From contig AP025582.1 of assembly GCA_022846075.1 (NCBI GenBank), positions 744,001 to 808,000 of the forward strand: a DNA stretch of 64,000 nucleotides. The letters are read 5' to 3'. A program made the translations under genes and the position numbers. Under the pieces are notes generated by a model. It ran no database searches, was not told the origin of the DNA, and saw only the letters and a program-made list of their open reading frames with translations. The DNA is from Oscillospiraceae bacterium (GTDB lineage: Bacteria > Bacillota > Clostridia > Oscillospirales > Oscillospiraceae). Position 1 is the stretch's first letter; each line of letters starts with the position of its first letter. This document shows positions 7,747 through 14,855 of the stretch, piece by piece.

Positions 7747-8369
7747 GGGGCGGAGAGGAACGGCTGGGGCCCTATGTCTACCGCTGGACGGAGGACTGCT
7801 TTCCCCTGGGGGCGGACAGTCTGGCCCTGGGGGAGTTCTGCGCCCTGAGGGAGGGGGAAAAGGTCCTGGACCTGGGCTGCGGTGCGGGGCTGCTGCTCCT
7901 GCTGTGCGCCCGCCGGGCGCCGGGGCTTACCCTGACGGGGGTGGAGCTGGACGCCGAAGCCGCCGCCCTGGCCCGGCAAAACCTTTCGGAAAACGGCCTG
8001 GCGGGAGAGATCCTCACCGGGGACCTGCGGGGGGCGGAGCTGCCGACGGGGCAGGATTTGGTGCTCTCCAACCCGCCCTGGCATCCCGCCGGTTCCGGGG
8101 CAGAGGGCGGCCCCGGGCGGATGGAGGGCTGCACCCTGCCCCAGCTCTGCCGGGCGGCCGCCGGGGCCCTGCGGCACAGGGGCCGCTTTGACCTGGTCCA
8201 CCGGCCCGAGCGGCTGGCGGACCTGCTCGCCGCGCTGCGGGGGGCGGGGCTGGAGCCCAAACGGCTCCGATTCTGCCGCCACGCACCGGACAAGGCCCCC
8301 TACGCCGTATTGGCCGAGGGGGTGAAGGGGGGCAGGTCGGGACTGGCCCTGCTGCCCGATCTGGTTTGA
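7743..8369 (+). CDS. tRNA1(Val) adenine-N6 methyltransferase-like (TrmN6/YfiC)
   Basis: A 208-residue SAM-dependent methyltransferase. Motif I VLDLGCGAGLLLLL and the catalytic NPPW (in VLSNPPWHPAG) define the N6-adenine class; PYVYRWTEDCFPLGADSLAL is typical of YfiC/TrmN6 proteins, which modify A37 of tRNA-Val. The start is read as the GTG at 7743, overlapping the NUDIX stop (GTGA); an ATG at 7674 lies deep inside that gene. It sits 16 bp before rsmI, another RNA methyltransferase, and this pairing is common in Firmicutes. Confidence 0.8.
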   Translation: MRGGEERLGPYVYRWTEDCFPLGADSLALGEFCALREGEKVLDLGCGAGLLLLLCARRAPGLTLTGVELDAEAAALARQNLSENGLAGEILTGDLRGAELPTGQDLVLSNPPWHPAGSGAEGGPGRMEGCTLPQLCRAAAGALRHRGRFDLVHRPERLADLLAALRGAGLEPKRLRFCRHAPDKAPYAVLAEGVKGGRSGLALLPDLV

Positions 8370-8385
8370 AAAAGGAGGCCGCCAC

Positions 8386-9213
8386 ATGGCCGGAATTCTC
8401 TATCTGGTCCCCACTCCCATCGGCAACCTGGGGGACATCTCCCACAGGATCGCCAAGACTCTGGAGGAGGTGGACTTCATTGCCGCCGAGGACACCCGGG
8501 TGACCCTGAAGCTGCTGAACCACCTGGGGCTCAGGAAGCCCCTCATGAGCTACTACCGCCACAACACCGAGGGGGCTGGGGAGCAGGTCCTCTCCCGCCT
8601 GCTGGCGGGGGAGAACGGAGCGCTGGTCACCGACGCCGGGACCCCTGCCGTCAGCGATCCGGGGGAGGACCTGGTGGCCCTGTGCGCCGCCCAGGGTGTG
8701 ACGGTGACGGCCATCCCCGGCCCCTGCGCCCTCGTCACCGCCCTGGCGGTGTCCGGCCTGCCCACGGGGCGGTTCACCTTCGAGGGGTTCCTCCCCATGA
8801 ACAAGAAAAACCGCCGCGCCCACCTGGAGGGCCTCAAGGGGGAGGAGCGGACCATGATCTTCTACGAGGCCCCCCACAAGCTGACCGCCACCCTGGACGA
8901 CCTGGCGGAGGCCTTTGGGGGAGAACGGCGGATCGCCCTGTGCCGGGAGCTGACCAAGCTTCACGAGGAGATCTTCCGCACCACCCTGGCCGGAGCCGCG
9001 GCCCGCTATGGCGCCGAGAGCCCCCGGGGGGAGTTCGTGTTGGTGGTGGAAGGCGCACCCGCGCCTGAAGAGGCGGGGGCCACGCTGGACGTCGGCCTGG
9101 CCCGGGTGGCGGAGCTCCGGGAGGGGGGAGCCTCTCTGAAAGACGCCGCCCGGCAGGCGGCCAAAGAGCTGGATCTGAGCAGGAATGAGCTCTATGCCGC
9201 CGCGCTGAGATAG
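8386..9213 (+). CDS. rsmI: 16S rRNA (cytidine1402-2'-O)-methyltransferase
   Basis: RsmI adds the 2'-O-methyl group to C1402 in the decoding centre of 16S rRNA. The 275-residue protein starts with LYLVPTPIGNLGDISHRI and contains AEDTRVTLKLLNHL, LVTDAGTPAVSDPGEDLV and IPGPCALVTAL, all hallmark motifs of this SAM-binding tetrapyrrole-methylase-fold family. AAAGGAGG precedes the ATG. It is the last gene of the 5701-9213 run; a strong bidirectional terminator follows after an AT-rich 124-bp stretch. Confidence 0.95.
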   Translation: MAGILYLVPTPIGNLGDISHRIAKTLEEVDFIAAEDTRVTLKLLNHLGLRKPLMSYYRHNTEGAGEQVLSRLLAGENGALVTDAGTPAVSDPGEDLVALCAAQGVTVTAIPGPCALVTALAVSGLPTGRFTFEGFLPMNKKNRRAHLEGLKGEERTMIFYEAPHKLTATLDDLAEAFGGERRIALCRELTKLHEEIFRTTLAGAAARYGAESPRGEFVLVVEGAPAPEEAGATLDVGLARVAELREGGASLKDAARQAAKELDLSRNELYAAALR

Positions 9214-9337
9214 GATAAAGGTTTTGCAGTTAAACGTTGTAAATTGGAAGCTACTTTTCTTTCTTTTTCGACTGCGGCATACAAAGCTTCGTTGAAATAT
9301 TACACATTGTAATAAATTGAGACAAAATTCGACAATT

Positions 9338-9389
9338 CTATGATAAAAAGTCCGGGCACCCCAACGGGTGCCCGGACTTTTTATCATAG
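9338..9389. terminator. bidirectional terminator between rsmI and abrB-like gene
   Basis: A perfect 24-bp inverted repeat with a CAAC loop. The stem core GTCCGGGCACCC is flanked by A- and T-tracts, so both strands end in hairpin plus U-run. It separates two convergent genes. Confidence 0.9.
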
Positions 9390-9395
9390 GGCCGA

Positions 9396-9638
9396 TTACA
9401 GACCGGCCAATTCCTTCAGGCAGTTCTGGCAGACGATCTTCCCCTTGAAATTGACCACGTCGGTGGCGTCGTCACAGAAAACACAGGCGGGCTGGTACTT
9501 CCGAAGCACGATGGAAGAGCCGTCCACGTAGATTTCCAAGGAATCCTTCTCCTCGATATCCAGTGTGCGGCGCAGTTCGATGGGCAGTACGATCCGGCCT
9601 AATTCGTCGACTTTCCTAACAATACCAGTGGATTTCAT
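9396..9638 (-). CDS. AbrB/SpoVT-family transcriptional regulator with CxxC pairs
   Basis: An 80-residue transition-state-type regulator. Residues 1-47 form the swapped-hairpin AbrB DNA-binding domain (GIVRKVDELGRIVLPIELRRTL). The C-terminal part has CVFC and CQNC spaced by ~20 residues, which may form a small zinc site; classical Bacillus AbrB lacks this arrangement. Such proteins repress post-exponential genes as DNA-binding multimers. CAGAAGGAGAC precedes the ATG, and the gene has a fully consensus promoter at 9692-9719. Targets are unknown; the neighbouring spmA upstream region could be one. Confidence 0.9.
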   Translation of the reverse strand: MKSTGIVRKVDELGRIVLPIELRRTLDIEEKDSLEIYVDGSSIVLRKYQPACVFCDDATDVVNFKGKIVCQNCLKELAGL

Positions 9639-9691
9639 ATATTTTGTCTCCTTCTGTGTAAAATGGACAAATTACAACTTACTATATTGAA

Positions 9692-9719
9692 ATTATAACA
9701 TGCTGTATAAGAATGTCAA
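9692..9719 (-). promoter_or_regulatory. consensus sigma-A promoter of the abrB-like gene
   Basis: On the minus strand, exact TTGACA (9719-9714), a 16-bp spacer and exact TATAAT (9697-9692). One of the best vegetative promoters in the window. Confidence 0.85.
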
Positions 9720-9740
9720 TCAGAAAATGGAAAATTAGGC

Positions 9741-9763
9741 AGAAAATTTTAGATGAATTTTCT
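9741..9763. promoter_or_regulatory. AT-rich inverted repeat upstream of spmA
   Basis: AGAAAATT (9741-9748) and AATTTTCT (9756-9763) around a 7-bp spacer, between the divergent abrB-like and spmA genes. It is a candidate operator; the binding protein is unknown. Confidence 0.35.
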
Positions 9764-9849
9764 AAAAAGTGGAAATCTGTCGAAGCCCGCCGGCGGGGCA
9801 CATAGCTTGGCCCCGGGGCGCATAGAGTGGAGGGACGAGAGGAGTGGAT

Positions 9850-10431
9850 ATGATGGCCATGTCGATTATCTGGACGGGGATGGTGGTGGTCTCCGTGGTG
9901 TGCGGGCTCATGCTGGGCAACGGCCCGGCGGTGGCCGCCGCCGCCGTGGAGGGGGCCGCCGCCGCCATCGAGCTGTGTCTCACCATGGCGGGGGTGCTTT
10001 GCCTGTGGATGGGGGTCATGGAGATCATGAAGCGGTCCGGTTTGGCGGATAAGCTCTCCAAGCTCCTGCGGCCCATCCTCTGCCGGCTCTATCCCGACTT
10101 CAAAAAGGACCGGGAGACCATGGACGCCGTGTCCGCCAACGTCTCGGCCAACCTCCTGGGGCTGGGCAACGCCGCCACCCCCCTGGGGATCCAGGCCGCC
10201 CGGCGGATGGCGAAAAAGACGCCGGGGGTGGCCTCGGACAGTCTTTGTATGCTGGTGGTGTGCAACACCGCCTCCATCCAGCTCATTCCCACCACGGTGG
10301 CCAGCGTGCGGCTGGCGGCGGGGTGCGCCGCTCCCTTCGACATCCTGCCGGCGGTGTGGCTGGCCTCGGCCGTCTCAGTGACGGTGGGAGTGCTGGCGGC
10401 CAAGATCATGGGAAAAGTCTGGAGGAAATGA
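9850..10431 (+). CDS. spmA: spore maturation protein A
   Basis: A 193-residue membrane protein of the nucleoside-recognition/gate fold family. With SpmB it is needed for proper dehydration of the spore core in Bacillus. Hydrophobic segments and the motifs GVMEIMKRSGLADKLSKLL and SANLLGLGNAATPLGIQAA match SpmA. ATG 9850 is taken as start, with AGGAG ending 6 bases upstream; GTG 9844 is possible. It overlaps the spmB region by coupling, confirming the usual spmAB pair. Confidence 0.92.
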   Translation: MMAMSIIWTGMVVVSVVCGLMLGNGPAVAAAAVEGAAAAIELCLTMAGVLCLWMGVMEIMKRSGLADKLSKLLRPILCRLYPDFKKDRETMDAVSANVSANLLGLGNAATPLGIQAARRMAKKTPGVASDSLCMLVVCNTASIQLIPTTVASVRLAAGCAAPFDILPAVWLASAVSVTVGVLAAKIMGKVWRK

Positions 10432-10433
10432 GC

Positions 10434-10955
10434 ATGGAGCTGCTGTTCAATATGGTAGTCCCCCTCACCATCGCCTTCGTGGCCTGCTGGGGCATGGCCC
10501 GGCGGGTGGACGTGTACGACGCGCTGGTGCAGGGGGCGGGGGAGGGGCTGGGGGTCCTCATCAAGATCGTCCCCGCCATGGTGGGGCTGATGACGGCGGT
10601 CTATATGCTCCGGGCCTCCGGGGTGCTGGAGCTGGCGGGGCAGGCCCTTGCCCCCTTTCTCACCCGGCTGGGCGTGCCGCCGGAGACGGTAGGGCTGCTG
10701 CTGGTGCGGCCGGTGAGCGGCAACGCCGCCCTGGGGGTGGGGGCGGAGCTTATCTCCACCTACGGCGCCGACTCCACCGTCGGCCGCACCGCCGCCGTCA
10801 TGCTGGGCTCCACCGAGACCACCTTCTACACCATCGCCGTCTACTTCGGCGCCGCCGGGGTGTCCAAGACCCGGTACGCCGTCCCCGCCGCCCTCTGCGC
10901 CGACGTGGCCGCCTTCCTGGCGGCCTCCTGGGCGGTGCGGCTGTGTTTTGGATGA
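10434..10955 (+). CDS. spmB: spore maturation protein B
   Basis: A 173-residue membrane partner of SpmA. Features are VLIKIVPAMVGLMTAVYMLRASG, LLVRPVSGNAALGVGAE and MLGSTETTFYTIAVYFGAAGV, typical of SpmB. The in-frame ATG at 10428 overlaps the spmA stop but is only 1 base from GGAGGA. The ATG at 10434 has a proper spacing and is chosen. The protein acts in the forespore membrane in known sporulators. Confidence 0.92.
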   Translation: MELLFNMVVPLTIAFVACWGMARRVDVYDALVQGAGEGLGVLIKIVPAMVGLMTAVYMLRASGVLELAGQALAPFLTRLGVPPETVGLLLVRPVSGNAALGVGAELISTYGADSTVGRTAAVMLGSTETTFYTIAVYFGAAGVSKTRYAVPAALCADVAAFLAASWAVRLCFG

Positions 10956-10962
10956 GAAAGGA

Positions 10963-10992
10963 TTGACAAAACCGCCCCAGTGGGATTACAAT
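10963..10992 (+). promoter_or_regulatory. promoter of cysK
   Basis: TTGACA (10963-10968), 18-bp spacer, TACAAT (10987-10992), about 33 bp before the ATG. Confidence 0.7.
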
Positions 10993-11024
10993 ATGTAAAT
11001 CCTACTGAAAAGAGAGGAATTCAT

Positions 11025-11951
11025 ATGAAAATTGCTTCCATTCTCACGGACCTGATCGGAAACACGCCGCTTCTGCGGCTGGAGCGCTTCGCCCCCGGCG
11101 GTGGGGTGCTGGCGAAGCTGGAGTGTATGAATCCTCTGTCCTCCGCCAAGGACCGGGCGGCGCTGTACATGATCGACGAGGCGGAGCGGGCGGGAAAGCT
11201 GGCGCCCGGCGGCGTCATCGTGGAGCCCACCAGCGGCAACACTGGGGTGGGCCTGGCCTACATCGGGGCCCTCCGGGGCTATCGGGTCATCCTCACCATG
11301 CCCGAGTCCATGTCCCAGGAGCGGCGGGACCTGCTCTCCGCCCTGGGGGCCGAGCTGGTCCTCACCCCCGGCGCCACCGGCATGGCCGGCGCGGTGGCTG
11401 AGGCGGAGGCCTTGGCCGCCTCCATCCCCGGCGCCTGGATCCCCGACCAGTTCGGCAACCCCGCCAACCCCAAGGCCCACTATGAGACCACCGGTCCAGA
11501 GATCTGGCGGGACACCGACGGCGAAGTGGACATACTGGTGGCGGGGGTGGGCACTGCGGGGACCCTGTGCGGCACAGGACGCTACCTCAAGGAGCGGAAA
11601 CCCGGGATCAAAGTGGTGGCGGTGGAGCCCGCCGAGTCGGCCCTTCTCTCGGGAGGCGCCGCGGGGCCTCACAAGATCCAGGGCATCGGAGCCAACTTTA
11701 TCCCCGGCAATTACGATCCCTCCGTGGCGGACGAGGTTTTGAAGGTGCCCGGAGACGAGGCCCTGGCCGCGGGCCGGGAGCTGGTGCGGACGGAGGGCCT
11801 CCTCTGCGGCATCTCCTCCGGCGCGGCGGCCTGGGCGGCTCGGGAGCTGGCCCAGCGGCTAGAGTATGCCGGGAAAGTCATCGTTGCGGTCCTCCCCGAC
11901 ACCGGGGAGCGGTATCTGTCCACCGAGCTGTTCCGGGGGCCGGCCCGCTGA
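11025..11951 (+). CDS. cysK: cysteine synthase (O-acetylserine sulfhydrylase)
   Basis: A PLP enzyme forming L-cysteine from O-acetylserine and sulfide; 308 residues, full length. Near the N-terminus are IGNTPLLRLERF and NPLSSAKDRAA with the PLP-binding lysine. VEPTSGNTGVGLAY binds the substrate carboxylate, and the phosphate-binding loop GVGTAGTLCGTGRYL and GIGANFIPGNYD follow. A short frame extension to 10980 is ignored because AGAGAGGAA precedes the ATG at 11025. Convergent with an IscR-like Rrf2 regulator gene, which may link the two through Fe-S/sulfur status. Confidence 0.93.
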   Translation: MKIASILTDLIGNTPLLRLERFAPGGGVLAKLECMNPLSSAKDRAALYMIDEAERAGKLAPGGVIVEPTSGNTGVGLAYIGALRGYRVILTMPESMSQERRDLLSALGAELVLTPGATGMAGAVAEAEALAASIPGAWIPDQFGNPANPKAHYETTGPEIWRDTDGEVDILVAGVGTAGTLCGTGRYLKERKPGIKVVAVEPAESALLSGGAAGPHKIQGIGANFIPGNYDPSVADEVLKVPGDEALAAGRELVRTEGLLCGISSGAAAWAARELAQRLEYAGKVIVAVLPDTGERYLSTELFRGPAR

Positions 11952-11973
11952 AAAAGCGGAGAGCCGTTTCAAA

Positions 11974-12012
11974 CAAAAAAACTCCGCCGGTTTTTCACCG
12001 GCGGAGCTTTTT
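11974..12012. terminator. bidirectional terminator between cysK and rrf2
   Basis: CTCCGCCGGT (11982-11991) pairs with ACCGGCGGAG (11997-12006). An A-tract on the left and a T-tract on the right serve both convergent genes. Confidence 0.85.
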
Positions 12013-12434
12013 CATTCATCGCACTTCTCGTGGTACCGTGTCACCAGATCGGCCAGCGTGATGTGGTCCACCACCCCGGCCACGGCCTCCTGTATCTTGG
12101 CCCACACCTCCACGGTGACGCAGCGGTCCATCCGCGCGCAGCAGCTTCCGTCCGTGGCGCAGCTCACCGGGGCCAGGCTACCCTCCAAAACCCGCAGGAT
12201 CTCACCCACGGTGTACTCGGTGGGCGGACGAGTCAGCAAGTAGCCCCCTCCGGCCCCCCGGACGCTGCGGACCAGGCCGGCCCGGCCCAGCTGGGTGACG
12301 ATTTGTTCCAGATATTTGTCTGAGATCTCCTGCCGCTCGGCGACATCCCGCAGGGGGACCGGCTGGCCGGAGCCCGTGAGGGCAATGTCCAGCATCAGCC
12401 GCAGGGCGTACCGGCCCTTGGTGGATATTTTCAT
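12012..12434 (-). CDS. Rrf2-family regulator with IscR-like cysteines
   Basis: A 140-residue winged-helix regulator. The N-terminus MKISTKGRYALRLMLDIAL and ISDKYLEQIVTQLGRAGLVRSVRGAGGGY are the canonical Rrf2 DNA-binding region. Residues ~95-110 contain SCATDGSCCARMDRC. Its Cys-x5-Cys and Cys-x5-Cys spacings resemble the three [2Fe-2S]-ligating cysteines of IscR and differ from the cysteine-poor CymR type. It may therefore sense Fe-S or sulfur state. ATG 12434 is preferred because GGGAGGG lies 6 bases upstream. Confidence 0.88.
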   Translation of the reverse strand: MKISTKGRYALRLMLDIALTGSGQPVPLRDVAERQEISDKYLEQIVTQLGRAGLVRSVRGAGGGYLLTRPPTEYTVGEILRVLEGSLAPVSCATDGSCCARMDRCVTVEVWAKIQEAVAGVVDHITLADLVTRYHEKCDE

Positions 12435-12513
12435 GACGGTCCCTCCCGACACCTTGTTTTCCTATCGTATTGATATCATATCATAATTCTGTGAAATTTC
12501 AAGCAAAAAGAAC

Positions 12514-12542
12514 TTGACTTTAGCGCCAAAAAGTGCTAAAGT
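12514..12542 (+). promoter_or_regulatory. promoter of the aroF-tyrA leader with inverted repeat
   Basis: TTGACT (12514-12519), 17-bp spacer, TAAAGT (12537-12542). An inverted repeat CTTTAGCGC (12518-12526) / GTGCTAAAG (12533-12541) fills the spacer and may be an operator. Confidence 0.7.
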
Positions 12543-12569
12543 AACGGACAGAAAGCAGGTGACGCCTCC

Positions 12570-12644
12570 ATGGTCAACCAGAACCGGCATGGGTATTGCT
12601 ATTATTACCGCTATTGCGATAGCGGTTTTTTGTCATGCCCATGA
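12570..12644 (+). CDS. tyrosine-rich leader peptide of the aroF-tyrA operon
   Basis: A 24-codon reading frame, MVNQNRHGYCYYYRYCDSGF then LSCP and stop, has five Tyr codons among residues 9-15. AGCAGGTGA lies about 8 bases upstream. The Tyr codons at 12594-12614 run into the left arm of an intrinsic terminator (12607-12631). A ribosome stalled for lack of charged tRNA-Tyr would therefore cover that arm and allow read-through. This is the classic logic of amino-acid attenuation. The downstream genes make tyrosine precursors. Not tested; too short for ordinary gene callers. Confidence 0.75.
   Translation: MVNQNRHGYCYYYRYCDSGFLSCP
12607..12631 (+). terminator. first attenuator terminator, inside the leader peptide
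   Basis: ACCGCTAT (12607-12614) and ATAGCGGT (12619-12626) form a perfect stem with loop TGCG, followed by T6. It overlaps the last Tyr codons of the leader peptide. Confidence 0.75.
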
Positions 12645-12670
12645 CCGGCCCTGCCGTCACTGAATCGTAG

Positions 12671-12704
12671 ACGCGGCAGCCCGATTGGGGCTGCCGCGTT
12701 TTTT
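12671..12704 (+). terminator. second attenuator terminator upstream of aroF
   Basis: CGCGGCAGCCC and GGGCTGCCGCG pair around GATT-G, followed by T6 (12699-12704). CTGCCG at 12651-12656 could instead pair with the left-arm CGGCAG, giving an antiterminator alternative. Confidence 0.8.
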
Positions 12705-12730
12705 CTTGATCTGAGAAAGGAGAACATAGT

Positions 12731-13747
12731 ATGGTCGTCATTATGAAGCCGGGCTTCAGCCAGGAGGAATTAAACAGCGCCATCAAGGAGATGGAGCGGG
12801 GCGGGGTCAACGTGATGATCTCCCGGGGCTCCGAGACTACCATCCTGGGAGCCGAGGGCAACGCCCAGGGTATCGACATCGAGAAGATGCAGGCCCTTCC
12901 CGGCGTGGAGCGGGTCATGCGGGTCAGCGAGCCCTACAAGAAGGCCAACCGGAAATACCACCCCGACGACAGCGTGGTGGAGATCGCCCCCGGCGTATCC
13001 GTGGGCGGGGAGCGGCTGCTGGTGGTGGCGGGGCCCTGCTCGGTGGAGAGCGAGGAGCAGATCACCGCCGTCGCCCGGGACGTGAAGGCCGACGGGGCCC
13101 AGGCCCTCCGGGGTGGCGCCTTCAAGCCCCGCACCTCTCCCTATGCCTTCCAGGGCATGGGGTACGGCGGGCTGGACCTGCTGGAAAAGGCCCGGATCGC
13201 CACAGGTCTGCCCGTGGTCACCGAGCTGATGTCCACCGATGATATCGACTACTTTGTGGAGCATGTGGACGTCATCCAGATCGGGGCCCGGAACATGCAG
13301 AACTTCGACCTTCTGAAGCGGCTGGGAAAGACCACCAAGCCCATCCTTCTCAAGCGGGGGCTCTCCGCCACCATTGAGGAGTGGCTCATGTCGGCGGAAT
13401 ACATTCTGGCCGGGGGGAACCCCAACGTCATCCTCTGCGAGCGGGGCATCCGCACCTTTGAGACCTTCACCCGCAACACCCTGGACCTGTCCGCCGTGCT
13501 GGCGGTGAAGCGGCAGTCCCACCTGCCGGTGATGGTGGACCCCTCCCACGCCAGCGGCCAGGCCTGGATGGTGGAGCGGATGAGCCTGGCGGCCATCGCC
13601 GCCGGGGCGGACGGCCTCATCATCGAGGTGCACAACGACCCGGTCCACGCCCTGTGCGATGGGCAGCAGTCCATCACCCCCGCCCAGTTCAAGGACCTGA
13701 TGGACCGGGTGGGCCGGGTGGCGGAGTGCGTGGGGAGGACGATTTGA
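12731..13747 (+). CDS. aroF: 3-deoxy-7-phosphoheptulonate synthase (type I-beta)
   Basis: DAHP synthase joins phosphoenolpyruvate and erythrose-4-phosphate, the first step to aromatic amino acids. The 338-residue protein has an N-terminal ~65-residue ferredoxin-like regulatory domain (MVVIMKPGFSQEELNSAIKE). The catalytic barrel follows, with VVAGPCSVESEEQ, GAQALRGGAFKPRTSPYAFQG, IGARNMQNFDLL and MVDPSHASG. This fits the Thermotoga-type enzyme, which is feedback-inhibited by tyrosine. AAAGGAG lies 8-9 bases upstream of the ATG. Expression is probably controlled by the Tyr leader in front. Confidence 0.95.
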   Translation: MVVIMKPGFSQEELNSAIKEMERGGVNVMISRGSETTILGAEGNAQGIDIEKMQALPGVERVMRVSEPYKKANRKYHPDDSVVEIAPGVSVGGERLLVVAGPCSVESEEQITAVARDVKADGAQALRGGAFKPRTSPYAFQGMGYGGLDLLEKARIATGLPVVTELMSTDDIDYFVEHVDVIQIGARNMQNFDLLKRLGKTTKPILLKRGLSATIEEWLMSAEYILAGGNPNVILCERGIRTFETFTRNTLDLSAVLAVKRQSHLPVMVDPSHASGQAWMVERMSLAAIAAGADGLIIEVHNDPVHALCDGQQSITPAQFKDLMDRVGRVAECVGRTI

Positions 13748-13748
13748 G

Positions 13749-13826
13749 ATGAAGCGGTTCGTCATCGTGGGCCTGGGCCTGATCGGCCAAACCCCACGGG
13801 ACTCCGTCCCGCGGGGGCCCCGTTGA
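13749..13826 (+). pseudogene. duplicated 5' fragment of tyrA
   Basis: A 25-codon frame starting one base after the aroF stop encodes MKRFVIVGLGLIGQ, then diverges and stops. Residues 4-13 (FVIVGLGLIG) are identical to residues 5-14 of the complete TyrA starting at 13909, but 7 of those 10 codons differ synonymously. The position fits the ancestral tyrA start, now cut off by a palindromic insertion. Confidence 0.6.
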
Positions 13827-13908
13827 TTTGATCAAACGCGCCATTCGGCGCGGGCGCTGACGCGCCTGGAGCCGCTGGGAAGGCGAGAAGAAAAGAGAGG
13901 CGCTTTAT
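13788..13908. repeat. palindromic insertion between tyrA fragment and tyrA
   Basis: About 120 bp built of short palindromes: a CGGGAC-TCC-GTCCCG hairpin, TTTGATCAAA, GCGCC-ATTC-GGCGC and GGCGCG...CGCGCC. It carries the new Shine-Dalgarno (AGAGAGG) of tyrA at its right end. No coding capacity is seen. Confidence 0.5.
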
Positions 13909-14769
13909 ATGTCAAAAAAGTTTGTCATTGTCGGTCTAGGTTTGATCGGCGGCTCCATGGCCCTGGCCCTCAAGGGCTTTGAGGATTTTGAGATCGTGGG
14001 CGTGGACGTGTCCGAGCCCACCCTCCGCTTTGCCCGGGAGCACGGGGTGGCCGACGTGGTCACCAACCGGGCCCGGGAGGCGGTGGAGGGGGCGGACGTG
14101 GTCATGCTAGCCCTCCACCCCCAGGGCATCCTGGACTTCCTGGAGGAGCACCGGGACAGCTTCAAGGCCGGGTGCCTGGTCACCGACGTGTGCGGCGTGA
14201 AGTCCGCCGTCATGGAGGGGGCCAAGTGCCTGCCCCCCCAGGTGGACTTCATCGGCTGCCACCCCATGGCGGGCACCGAGTTCTCCGGCGTGGAGCACGC
14301 CTTTGCCGAGATGTTCCAGGGCTCCCACCTGATCCTGACCCCACGGGAGGACAGCACGGAGGAACACCTGGCCCTGCTGGAGCGGCTGGCCCGGCGCATC
14401 GGCTGCCAGGACGTAGTACGGACCACCCCAGGCCAGCACGACGCCATCCTGGCCTACACCAGTCAGATGATGCACATCATCGCCGTATCGGTCTGTGACG
14501 ACCCCAGCCTCTTTGCCTGCAAGGGCTACGAGGGCAGCTCCTTCCGGGGCTGCACCCGGGTGGCGGCCCTGGACGTGGGGCTGTGGACCCAGCTCTTTTC
14601 CCTCAACGCCCCGGCGCTGGTGGGATGCCTGGACACCCTCATTGGAAATCTCAGCGCCTACCGGGAGGCCATCGCCTCCGGGGACCGGGAGGCCCTGGCG
14701 GGGAAGCTGGCCTGGTCCGCGGACCGGAAGCGGAAGATGGACCTGCCGGGGCCGGACCTGCTGGGCTGA
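13909..14769 (+). CDS. tyrA: prephenate dehydrogenase
   Basis: Oxidatively decarboxylates prephenate to 4-hydroxyphenylpyruvate in tyrosine synthesis. The 286-residue protein has the NAD-binding Rossmann motif GLGLIGGS (residues 9-16), DVCGVKSAV, and the substrate-loop signature FIGCHPMAGTEFSG. A C-terminal helical dimerization domain follows, with LAYTSQMMHIIAV and GSSFRGCTRVAALD. No ACT domain is present, so regulation probably lies with AroF and the leader. The first ~12 codons use AT-richer synonymous codons than the rest, next to the odd duplicated start upstream. Confidence 0.93.
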   Translation: MSKKFVIVGLGLIGGSMALALKGFEDFEIVGVDVSEPTLRFAREHGVADVVTNRAREAVEGADVVMLALHPQGILDFLEEHRDSFKAGCLVTDVCGVKSAVMEGAKCLPPQVDFIGCHPMAGTEFSGVEHAFAEMFQGSHLILTPREDSTEEHLALLERLARRIGCQDVVRTTPGQHDAILAYTSQMMHIIAVSVCDDPSLFACKGYEGSSFRGCTRVAALDVGLWTQLFSLNAPALVGCLDTLIGNLSAYREAIASGDREALAGKLAWSADRKRKMDLPGPDLLG

Positions 14770-14816
14770 ACGGGGCCCGGCCCAAGAGACCCGGGGGCCC
14801 TCCCAAAAACAGAAAG

Positions 14817-14853
14817 AGACCGCCCGCCGGATCCTGCCGGCGGGCGGTCTTAT
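14817..14853. terminator. terminator between tyrA and LCP gene
   Basis: GACCGCCCGCCGG (14818-14830) pairs with CCGGCGGGCGGTC (14837-14849). T-rich sequence is better on the minus-strand side, so it mainly serves the LCP gene. Confidence 0.7.
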
Positions 14854-14855
14854 GG

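Noticed and set aside
12518-12541. CIRCE-like inverted repeat (HrcA site) at the aroF leader promoter
   Set aside because: Half-sites TTAGCGC/GTGCTAA resemble the outer ends of CIRCE, but the spacer and inner bases are wrong (total ~20 bp instead of 27) and the gene is not a chaperone gene.
12543-12730. T-box riboswitch for tyrosine upstream of aroF
   Set aside because: No T-box sequence (the conserved TGG-rich antiterminator element) or stem I features are seen, and the leader is too short. A Tyr leader peptide explains it better.
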